A stretch of 64,000 bases of DNA from positions 806,001 through 870,000 of the forward strand of contig NZ_QFKX01000002.1 in NCBI RefSeq assembly GCF_003130585.1. Direction: 5' to 3'. Positions 16,861-24,222 of this stretch are shown piece after piece; the first letter of the stretch is position 1; every line of letters starts with the position of its first letter. Under the pieces are notes generated by a model. The model saw nothing but the letters and a program-made list of their open reading frames with translations. It made no database searches and was not told the DNA's origin. The position numbers and the translations under genes are program-made. The DNA comes from Brachybacterium endophyticum. Lineage in GTDB: Bacteria; Actinomycetota; Actinomycetes; Actinomycetales; Dermabacteraceae.

Positions 16861-18336
16861 TCACTCGGGGTGCTCCTCGGTCTCGCGGGAGTTCGTGAGG
16901 GTCAGGGCCCCTGCTCCCGCGATCAGCCCGACGGCGACCGCGAGGATCCCGAAGACCACCCGCTCCCCGTGGAAGAAGGACTCGACGAGCGCCGGGGACC
17001 AGCGGCCCGCCGGCAGGGTGGTGGTCACGAGAGCCGCGATCAGGGTGCCCACCACGGCGGTGCCGATGCTGGTGCCGATCTCCTGGGCGGTGTCGTTCAT
17101 CGCGGCGCCGATCGAGGTGCGGTCCTCGGGCATCCCGCCGATCAGCGCGACCGCTCCCGTGGTCATCACGATCCGCAGACCGAAGGACATCACGACCATC
17201 GAGACCGCGATCGGCAGGTAGCCGTGGCCGACGCCCCAGGCCATGCCGCCGATGCCGAGGGCGAGGCTCGCGGCCCCGACCAGGCACGCGATCCGATGCC
17301 CGGAGCGGGCGACGAGCTTCTCCGCCAGCGGCGAGGCCAGGATCATCGTGAGGATCATCGGCAGGTTCGCCAGCCCCGCGACCACCGGTGTCCAGCCCAG
17401 GGCGAACTGGAAGTGCATGACCAGGGCGAACATGACTCCGGCCATCGCGATGGAGGTGCCGACCTGTGCGATCGCGGCTCCGCGCACGGTCGCCGTGGAC
17501 AGCAGACGCAGGTCGAGCATCGGGGAGTCGGCGCTGCGCTCGCGCAGAACGAACAGGGTCAGGGCGAGCAGACAGCCGATCACGCAGCCGATGGTGGCCG
17601 CGGAGAGCCACCCGTTCTCGACCCCGCTGGTCAGGGCATAGCAGCCGGATCCCATCGCCGCGATGCTCAGCACCGACCCGGGGAGGTCGAGACGCTGGGT
17701 GGTGAGGTCCTCGGAGCGGTCCGGCGCCACGCCCGAGCGGACCCCGATCCAGGCCACCAGGGCGATCGGGGCGTTCACCAGGAGCAGCCACTCCCACCGC
17801 ACATGGGCGAGCGCGGTGCCGCCCAGCAGCGGGCCGAGGATGAAGCCGCTCATGCCCACGACCATCATCACGGTGATCGCCCGCATCCGCACCACATCGT
17901 CGGTGAAGAGTCGGAAGACGAGGGAGTTGGTGATCGGGGCCATCGCGGCGGCGGCGAGACCCAGGGCCGCCCGTAGGGCGATCAGCTCACCCGTGGTCTG
18001 GACGAATGCGACCAGCAGGCTGAGCGCGCCGAAGACCGCGAGGCCGACCAGCAGCACGCGCCGACGGCCCAGGCGATCGGCCAGGGACCCCGCCGTCAGC
18101 AGCAGCCCGCCGAAGGTCAGCGAGTAGGCGCTCGTCACCCACTGCATGTCAGTGGTGCCGCTGCCCAGGTCACGGGCGATCGTGGGCAGGGCGATCTGCA
18201 GCAGGGTGTTGTCGACCATCTCCACGAAGAACGCGAGGCACAGAGCGAGCATCGGCAGCCAGGCGGCACGCAGGGACGGGTACGTACGGGACGGCGCCGG
18301 GGCGACGGGCTCCCGGAGCGTCGGGGCAGTGGTCAT
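16861..18336 (-). CDS. MFS drug efflux transporter (DHA2 family, 14 TM)
   Basis: A 491 aa drug:H+ antiporter-like protein with about 14 hydrophobic helices. Motif A-type loop LADRLGRRRVL follows helix 2, and the ITNSLVFRLF and GPLLGGTALAHVRWEWLLLVN segments match the antiporter motif region of DHA2 pumps. The start at 18336 has AAGGAG six bases upstream. It is divergent from a TetR repressor gene, with two similar palindromes between them, so repression relieved by a toxic ligand is the likely control. The transported compound is unknown. Confidence 0.9.
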   Translation of the reverse strand: MTTAPTLREPVAPAPSRTYPSLRAAWLPMLALCLAFFVEMVDNTLLQIALPTIARDLGSGTTDMQWVTSAYSLTFGGLLLTAGSLADRLGRRRVLLVGLAVFGALSLLVAFVQTTGELIALRAALGLAAAAMAPITNSLVFRLFTDDVVRMRAITVMMVVGMSGFILGPLLGGTALAHVRWEWLLLVNAPIALVAWIGVRSGVAPDRSEDLTTQRLDLPGSVLSIAAMGSGCYALTSGVENGWLSAATIGCVIGCLLALTLFVLRERSADSPMLDLRLLSTATVRGAAIAQVGTSIAMAGVMFALVMHFQFALGWTPVVAGLANLPMILTMILASPLAEKLVARSGHRIACLVGAASLALGIGGMAWGVGHGYLPIAVSMVVMSFGLRIVMTTGAVALIGGMPEDRTSIGAAMNDTAQEIGTSIGTAVVGTLIAALVTTTLPAGRWSPALVESFFHGERVVFGILAVAVGLIAGAGALTLTNSRETEEHPE

Positions 18337-18349
18337 CGGGATCTCCTTG

Positions 18350-18364
18350 TCGAACACCGTTCGA
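18350..18364. promoter_or_regulatory. TetR-type operator, copy 1
   Basis: TCGAACACCGTTCGA is a palindrome with 6-bp arms. It contains the -35 of the tetR-side promoter (TTCGAG, 18360-18365) in its right half. It is a near copy of the site 18 bp away. Confidence 0.6.
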
Positions 18365-18367
18365 GAA

Positions 18368-18382
18368 TAGAACGCTGTTCGA
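18368..18382. promoter_or_regulatory. TetR-type operator, copy 2
   Basis: TAGAACGCTGTTCGA shares the pattern TnGAACnCnGTTCGA with copy 1, centre to centre 18 bp. It fills the spacer of the tetR promoter (-10 TAAGGT at 18383-18388). The minus-strand -10 for the pump, TATTCT (18364-18369), lies between the two copies. Binding at both sites would shut both promoters. Confidence 0.6.
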
Positions 18383-18432
18383 TAAGGTAGACCTGGAGGG
18401 GTCGGAGCGCAACGGATCAGGAGGGATCGCCC

Positions 18433-19140
18433 ATGGCTGGTGCATCACAGGGACGACGGCGGGCCGTGCACTCCCTGGAGGCCGTGATCGGCGAGGCGAT
18501 CGCACTGCTGGACGAGGCGGGGGAAGGCGCGCTGACCTTCCGCGCTCTCGCCTCCCGGCTGGGTGGGGGCGTCGCGAGCATCTACTGGTACGTCTCCAGC
18601 AAGGACGAGTTGCTGGACCGGGCGACCGACCAGGTGGTCGTCGACCACCTCGAGCGCACCGAGGACCTTCCACGCGCCGCGGACCCCCTCGCGGGCCTCC
18701 GGGAACTGGCCGTCGCACTCTTCGACGACATCCGACTGCATCCGTGGATGGGGAAGTACATGATGCGCGACGCCGAGGCGCAGCCCCACGTGATGATCGC
18801 CTACGAGCGCCTCGGCGAACAGGTGATGCGGCTGGACATGAGCCCCCGTGACACCTTCCACGCCGTTTCGGCGGTGCTCGGGTTCGTGATCGGGACGGCC
18901 ATCGACCTCGGACAGGAGCCGCCGGCGGGTGCCGACCTCGCAGCGGGTGATCGCGACAGCGGGCTGGAAGCCTACGCCGAGACCTGGAGGGCCCTGGACC
19001 CCGAGAAGTTCCCCTACATCCACCTCATCATCGAGGAGTTCGTGGGGCATGACGACGCCGTGCAGTTCCGCGCCGGTCTCGATCTCATCCTCGAGGGGCT
19101 GCGGCGCACGAGCGCGGGGGAGCCGGGCGCGGACGACTGA
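18433..19140 (+). CDS. TetR/AcrR-family transcriptional repressor
   Basis: A 235 aa regulator with an N-terminal helix-turn-helix (residues about 15-65, LTFRALASRLGGGVASIYWYVSSKDELLD) and a C-terminal ligand-binding domain of the TetR class. The SIYWYVSSKDELL segment matches TetR-type recognition helices. The start has AGGAGG nine bases before the ATG. It probably represses itself and the divergent efflux gene through the paired palindromes at 18350-18382. The inducer is unknown but is likely a pump substrate. Confidence 0.9.
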   Translation: MAGASQGRRRAVHSLEAVIGEAIALLDEAGEGALTFRALASRLGGGVASIYWYVSSKDELLDRATDQVVVDHLERTEDLPRAADPLAGLRELAVALFDDIRLHPWMGKYMMRDAEAQPHVMIAYERLGEQVMRLDMSPRDTFHAVSAVLGFVIGTAIDLGQEPPAGADLAAGDRDSGLEAYAETWRALDPEKFPYIHLIIEEFVGHDDAVQFRAGLDLILEGLRRTSAGEPGADD

Positions 19141-19197
19141 GCGCGGCCTGCGGGGCGCGCTCGGCGCGACCCGGCCCGTTCGGTCGACCCGACCCGT

Positions 19198-19698
<501 letters not shown>

Positions 19699-19782
19699 CG
19701 ATCACTCCGAGGTGGTGACGGGAGGGGACGTGCGGAGGAGAGGGGGAGCAGGACGAGGAGTGCCGACGCCGGGCGGACCGGG

Positions 19783-20718
19783 TCAGCTAGTCTCGCTGAA
19801 GCGGGGGAGCGCGAAGTCGATGTCGGCCTCGCGGAAGGCCAGGCGGATGCGGCGGCGCAGCTCCATCTCCACGGTCCACTGCTCGCCGGGCTGGACACGG
19901 GCCACGACGCGGCGCTGGTAGTGGGCGGCGTCCACGCCGAGCATGCCGCTGACGGAGACCGCCCCCAGCAGCAGCTCCTTCCAGTCCTCGTCCTCGCTGA
20001 TCTCCCGGCCGACGGAGTCCAGGACCTCGGTGACCTTGGCGTCGTCCGCGGAGGGTTCGATGTCCAGGACCACCACGGCGTTGGAGAAGCCTCGGGACAT
20101 GTTGCCCACGCGGATCACCTCGCCGTTGCGGACGGTCCACAGCGAGCCGTCGAGCGCGCGCACCTGGGTGGTGCGCAGGTTGATGTTCTCCACGGTGCCG
20201 CTGGCGTACTCGATGTCGACCACGTCGCCCACGGCGACCAGGTCCTCGAACAGCATCAGCACACCGGAGACGACGTCCTTGATGATGTTCTGCGCGCCGA
20301 TGCCCGCAGCCAGTCCCAGCACACCCAGGGAGGCGATGACCGGGGCGATGTTCAGGCCCAGCTGGTCCAGGATCATCACGATGGCGACGGCCCAGACCAC
20401 CATCCGCAGCAGGTTGCGGGCCACGTTCGACAGGGTTCTGGCGCGCTGCTCGCGGCGCGCCTGGGCCGCCTTCGCCGAGCGCTGGTCGCGCTTGACGACG
20501 GCTCCCGCGAAGGTCGAGATCTTCGTGGAGGAGTCGATCATCGTGCGCACGAACCGGTTGATCAGCCACGAGCCGACGGCCGTGGCGATCGTGGCGACCA
20601 GCAGGATCACCACGATCCGCACGCCGTGGGTGGTCAGCCAGCCCACGAAGGCATCCATGAGCGATTTCGCGTCGTCGGCCGGCGCTGCGAGCGTCGGCAC
20701 CAGGTCGTTCAACGGCAT
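19783..20718 (-). CDS. Small-conductance mechanosensitive channel (MscS family)
   Basis: A 311 aa channel that would open on hypo-osmotic shock. It has an N-terminal helix (VRIVVILLVATIATAVGSWLI), a middle helix pair, and the glycine/alanine-rich pore helix LGLAAGIGAQNIIKDVVSGVLMLFEDLVAVGDVV, the MscS signature. A soluble beta/alpha domain follows to the C-terminus. The ATG at 20718 is chosen because TAGGGT is seven bases upstream; a longer frame to 20799 has no supporting signal. Confidence 0.9.
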   Translation of the reverse strand: MPLNDLVPTLAAPADDAKSLMDAFVGWLTTHGVRIVVILLVATIATAVGSWLINRFVRTMIDSSTKISTFAGAVVKRDQRSAKAAQARREQRARTLSNVARNLLRMVVWAVAIVMILDQLGLNIAPVIASLGVLGLAAGIGAQNIIKDVVSGVLMLFEDLVAVGDVVDIEYASGTVENINLRTTQVRALDGSLWTVRNGEVIRVGNMSRGFSNAVVVLDIEPSADDAKVTEVLDSVGREISEDEDWKELLLGAVSVSGMLGVDAAHYQRRVVARVQPGEQWTVEMELRRRIRLAFREADIDFALPRFSETS

Positions 20719-20725
20719 GGGGCCG

Positions 20726-20731
20726 ACCCTA
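20726..20731 (-). promoter_or_regulatory. -10 element of the mscS promoter
   Basis: TAGGGT on the minus strand ends seven bases before the ATG at 20718, with no ribosome-binding site between. Leaderless initiation is inferred. Confidence 0.45.
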
Positions 20732-20776
20732 GTGGCCCGACCTCCGTGCTGACAGGGGAGGAGCGATGCAGGTGGC

Positions 20777-21877
20777 TCACACCCGCCGGACCCTCGCACG
20801 CGTGGATCGCACGGCCTGCACGACCAGCAGCGTCACGAGGTACGCCCCGCCCAGGACCACCGTGACCATCCCCACCGGGACGGCCTTCGGGAGGAGCTGC
20901 TGGGAGGCGAGGTCGGCCGTGGTCAGCAGCAGTGCGCCGGTGAGAGCTGCCGGGAGCAGCGGCGTGCCGGGGGCGCGCACGAGCAGTCGGCCGATCTGCG
21001 GCGCCGAGAGCGCGATGAACGCGATCGGGCCCGCCACCGCCGTGCACACCGCGACCATGGCCACGGCGATCAGCAGGATCGCGCGGCGTACCCGCTCCAC
21101 GCGCACCCCGTGGACGGCCGCGATCTCGTCGCCCAGCTCCAGCTGATGGATCGCGGGCACGACCGCCAGCACCGCCGGCACCAGCAGCGCGAGCACGAGC
21201 AGCGCGGGGGCGAGCGTGGGCCAGGCCAGCAGATCGAAGGAGCCTGCGCCCCAGATGCTGGCGGCCATCGCGGCCTCGTCGCCCGCGCGCAGCAGCAACA
21301 GGGTGTTCACGCTCGAGAGCATCGCCGCCACGGCGATCCCGACGATGATCAGGCGGAAGCCCTGGATGCCCTGCCGGTAGGCGAGCAGGTACACCACGAT
21401 CGCCGCACCGAAACCTCCGAGCAGCGCCCCGCCGGTCTCGCCCAACGAGGCCGCCGCGCGGATGAGGGCGCCGTCGGAGGCGCTGATCCCGCCGGTGCCC
21501 AGCACGAGCGTGGTCAGCAGGACCCCTGTGTAGGAGCCCGTGGAGAAGCCGAGGACGTCGGGCGAGCCCAGGGCGTTGCGGGTGAGCGTCTGGAAGATCG
21601 CACCGGAGACCCCGAGAGCAGCGCCGAAGGCGAGACCGGCCACCACGCGGGGCAGCCTCCATTCCTGCACTATCAGGGCGCGCGGACCGTTCCCGGCGAG
21701 CCCCTGGAAGAGCTCCCCGAGCGTCCCGTGGGGCGTGGTCGACCACAGCACGGACGAGCTGCCCAGGTAGAGCGCGAGCAGCGCGAGGGCGAGGGTGAGG
21801 GCCGCGAGGCCGAGCAGCACCACGGTGTTCCGTGCGGGACGGGGCGACCGTGCGGGGTGGGAGCGGCGAGGAGTCAC
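20777..21877 (-). CDS. Iron-siderophore ABC transporter permease (FecCD family), distal gene
   Basis: A 366 aa inner-membrane permease with about nine to ten helices of the BtuC/FecCD fold. Signatures include GLAFGAALGVSGAIFQTLTRNALGSPDVLGFSTGS and a C-terminal GPIAFIALSAPQIGRLLV segment. The start is GTG at 21877, which overlaps the stop of the upstream permease as GTGA, so the pair is translationally coupled. It dimerises with the other FecCD protein to form the channel. No ATPase gene accompanies them here. Confidence 0.9.
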   Translation of the reverse strand: MTPRRSHPARSPRPARNTVVLLGLAALTLALALLALYLGSSSVLWSTTPHGTLGELFQGLAGNGPRALIVQEWRLPRVVAGLAFGAALGVSGAIFQTLTRNALGSPDVLGFSTGSYTGVLLTTLVLGTGGISASDGALIRAAASLGETGGALLGGFGAAIVVYLLAYRQGIQGFRLIIVGIAVAAMLSSVNTLLLLRAGDEAAMAASIWGAGSFDLLAWPTLAPALLVLALLVPAVLAVVPAIHQLELGDEIAAVHGVRVERVRRAILLIAVAMVAVCTAVAGPIAFIALSAPQIGRLLVRAPGTPLLPAALTGALLLTTADLASQQLLPKAVPVGMVTVVLGGAYLVTLLVVQAVRSTRARVRRV

Positions 21878-22926
21878 AGGGCGCTCGCCCCCGCCCGTCG
21901 GACCAGCCAGATCAGCACGGGCGCGCCGATCACGGCAGCGAGGATTCCGGTGGGGACCTCGCCCGGCCAGAGCACGAGGCGTGCGAGGACGTCGGCCACG
22001 AGCATGTCCCCCGCCGAGATCGCCATCGCCAGGGGCAGCAGGCGGCGCTGATCGGGGCCGACGATCCACCGGGCCACGTGCGGAGCCATCAGCCCGACGA
22101 AGGAGATCGGCCCCGCCATCACGGTCGCCGAACCGGCCAGCAGCGTGATCGCCAGGACCATCAGGACCCTGGTGCGGGTGAGGTGGACGCCTCCGGCGAC
22201 CGCCAGGTCGTCACCCAGGGCGAGCGCGTTCATGGCAGGACCGAGCAGGAGCCCCAACCCGACCCCGACCACCAGGAACGGCAGGGCGGGGAGCACGAGC
22301 GACCACCCGCGCTGTGCCAGGTCGCCGCTCTCCCACACCAGCAGTGCGGAGAAGCGCTGGGGGTTCGTCAGCCGCATCGCCGAGGTGATCCCGGCGAGAA
22401 CCGCTCCCAGCGCGACACCGGCGAGCGTCAGGCGCTCGGGGGAGACGCCGCCGCCCGCGGTGCCCACGAACCACACCGCGACCGTCCCGATGAAGGCGCC
22501 CAGCAGGGCGCACCACACGAAGCCCGACGGCGAGGTCACTCCCACCACGGTGATCGCGAGCGCCACGGCGAAGGCCGCTCCCGCGTTCAGGCCCAGGATC
22601 CCGGCCTCGGCCATCGGATTGCGGGTCAGGGACTGGATGAGTCCTCCGGCGAGCCCCAGTGCGGAGCCCGAGAGCAGGGCGATCACCGTGCGCGGGCCGC
22701 GCAGGTCGCTCACCGCGGAGTAGTCCTGGACGCTCATCCTCAGCGCCGGTGCCCGCTGGTCGGAGCCGCCGTGGCCGAGATGGGTCGCCGCGTCGGTGAG
22801 CACGCGCAGCACGGTGCCCGGCGGCACGGGCCGCGAGCCGATCGCGAGGGAGGCGACGCACAGGGCGAGCAGGACCAGGAACAGCGCGATGATCATCAGC
22901 AGCGGGCGACTGCCGGACCTGATCAT
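21874..22926 (-). CDS. Iron-siderophore ABC transporter permease (FecCD family), proximal gene
   Basis: A 350 aa FecCD/BtuC-type permease, first gene of the minus-strand pair. Family segments visible are GSALGLAGGLIQSLTRNPMAEAGILGLNAGAAF and MAGPISFVGLMAPHVARWIVG. The start at 22926 has a GGAGG site. It is divergent from the siderophore-binding lipoprotein gene across a 174-bp spacer holding a DtxR/IdeR box, so iron repression of both sides is plausible. The missing ATPase must be supplied from elsewhere. Confidence 0.9.
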   Translation of the reverse strand: MIRSGSRPLLMIIALFLVLLALCVASLAIGSRPVPPGTVLRVLTDAATHLGHGGSDQRAPALRMSVQDYSAVSDLRGPRTVIALLSGSALGLAGGLIQSLTRNPMAEAGILGLNAGAAFAVALAITVVGVTSPSGFVWCALLGAFIGTVAVWFVGTAGGGVSPERLTLAGVALGAVLAGITSAMRLTNPQRFSALLVWESGDLAQRGWSLVLPALPFLVVGVGLGLLLGPAMNALALGDDLAVAGGVHLTRTRVLMVLAITLLAGSATVMAGPISFVGLMAPHVARWIVGPDQRRLLPLAMAISAGDMLVADVLARLVLWPGEVPTGILAAVIGAPVLIWLVRRAGASAL

Positions 22927-23046
22927 GGGGCCTCCGGGCGGGGACGGGCTGGGCGTGCGGACGCGTCGATCATGACGGATGGATGCTGACACTTCGGCGC
23001 CGATGTGACGTGCAGTAAATCTGCTGCCGAGCCGTTGGCGTCCAGC

Positions 23047-23065
23047 TGAGGTGAGTCTAACCTTT
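23047..23065. promoter_or_regulatory. DtxR/IdeR iron box
   Basis: TGAGGTGAGTCTAACCTTT matches 14 of 19 positions of the DtxR/IdeR consensus TTAGGTTAGGCTAACCTAA, including the TCTAACCT half. It lies 36 bases before the siderophore-binding protein start and within the divergent spacer to the permeases. Iron-dependent repression is inferred. Confidence 0.75.
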
Positions 23066-23100
23066 GCTGCGTCGGTCCCATGATCCCGCGGAGGTCCTCC

Positions 23101-24108
23101 ATGCTCACTCGTCGTTCCCTCGTCGCCGGAGGCCTCGTGCTCGGCTCAGCCGGTCTGCTCGCCGCCTGCGGGAACTCCCAGGGGTCGGGCTCGTCCTCCA
23201 AGGGCTCGGGGTCCTCGGACTCCGGCGGCGGGGCGTTCCCGGTGACGCTGAAGACCGCGTTCGGCGACGTCGAGGTGAAGGAACGCCCGCAGCGCGTGGT
23301 GGCGCTCGGGTGGGGTGATGCGGAGACCGCTCTCGCGCTCGGCGTGCAGCCGGTGGGGGCCTCGGACTGGATCGGCTTCGGCGGCGAGGGCGTGGGCCCG
23401 TGGGCCAAGGGCATGTACGACTCGGCGCCGACGATCATCGAGACCCTGGAGCCCGACTTCGAGGCGATCGCCTCCCTCACCCCGGATCTGATCCTGGACG
23501 TGAAGAGCTCGGGCGACTCCAAGCGCCACGACCGTCTCTCGCAGATCGCGACCACCGTCGGCATCCCCGAGAAGGCGCAGAACTACCTGACCTCGCCCAA
23601 GGACCAGCTCCGGATCATCGGCAAGGCCCTGGGGGCCTCCGACAAGGCCGATCAGCTGCAGAAGCAGCTCGACGACGCCTTCGCGAAGGTCGCCGAGGAC
23701 CACGGCGACTGGAAGGACAAGTCCGTGACGGTGGCGACGAAGACCTCCGAGGGCTGGGGCGCCTACGTCGACGGCGACACCCGACTCGGCTTCCTCGAGG
23801 GCCTCGGTTTCACCCCGTCGAAGGAGATCGCCGCCAGGAAGCCCGGCGAGTCCGGGTTCTCCGTCTCGATCTCCGCCGAGCAGCTCGACTCCCTGGACGC
23901 CGACCTGCTCGTCGCCTTCCCCATCTACATCAAGACCACCGAGATCACCGGCGACAAGCAGTGGAAGCAGATCCCTGCGGTCGCCGACGGTCACGCCGTG
24001 GTCGTGGACGGGGACCTTTCGAGCGCCTTCTCCCTGGGGACGGTGCTCGCCCAGAAGTACGCCCTCACGGTGCTCCCCGGGAAGATCGAGAAGGCCCTCG
24101 GAGCCTGA
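23101..24108 (+). CDS. Iron-siderophore substrate-binding lipoprotein
   Basis: A 335 aa periplasmic-binding-type lipoprotein of the FecB/FepB (BtuF-like) class. It begins MLTRRSLVAGGLVLGSAGLL with lipobox LAAC, then a Ser/Gly linker, then two lobes. Recognisable segments are VKERPQRVVALGWGDAETALALG, PDFEAIASLTPDLILD and the C-terminal YALTVLPGKI. The ATG at 23101 is preceded by GGAGG. It lies directly downstream of an iron box and opposite two FecCD permeases, so it probably delivers a ferric siderophore to them. Which siderophore is unknown. Confidence 0.9.
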   Translation: MLTRRSLVAGGLVLGSAGLLAACGNSQGSGSSSKGSGSSDSGGGAFPVTLKTAFGDVEVKERPQRVVALGWGDAETALALGVQPVGASDWIGFGGEGVGPWAKGMYDSAPTIIETLEPDFEAIASLTPDLILDVKSSGDSKRHDRLSQIATTVGIPEKAQNYLTSPKDQLRIIGKALGASDKADQLQKQLDDAFAKVAEDHGDWKDKSVTVATKTSEGWGAYVDGDTRLGFLEGLGFTPSKEIAARKPGESGFSVSISAEQLDSLDADLLVAFPIYIKTTEITGDKQWKQIPAVADGHAVVVDGDLSSAFSLGTVLAQKYALTVLPGKIEKALGA

Positions 24109-24163
24109 GCGGCCGCCGCACGGCGCCCCGAGGACACGGCACCTTCGAGAAGGAGCGTGAGGG

Positions 24164-24207
24164 CTCGGGGACGGGAGCAAGGACCTCGTCCCGGCCCCGT
24201 CCCCGAG
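24164..24207. terminator. Terminator between convergent siderophore-binding and pepN genes
   Basis: CTCGGGGACGGG (24164-24175) pairs perfectly with CCCGTCCCCGAG (24196-24207) as a 12-bp stem. It lies in the 114-bp gap between the two convergent gene ends and could serve both. Confidence 0.6.
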
Positions 24208-24222
24208 TTCCACGCGGCGCCC

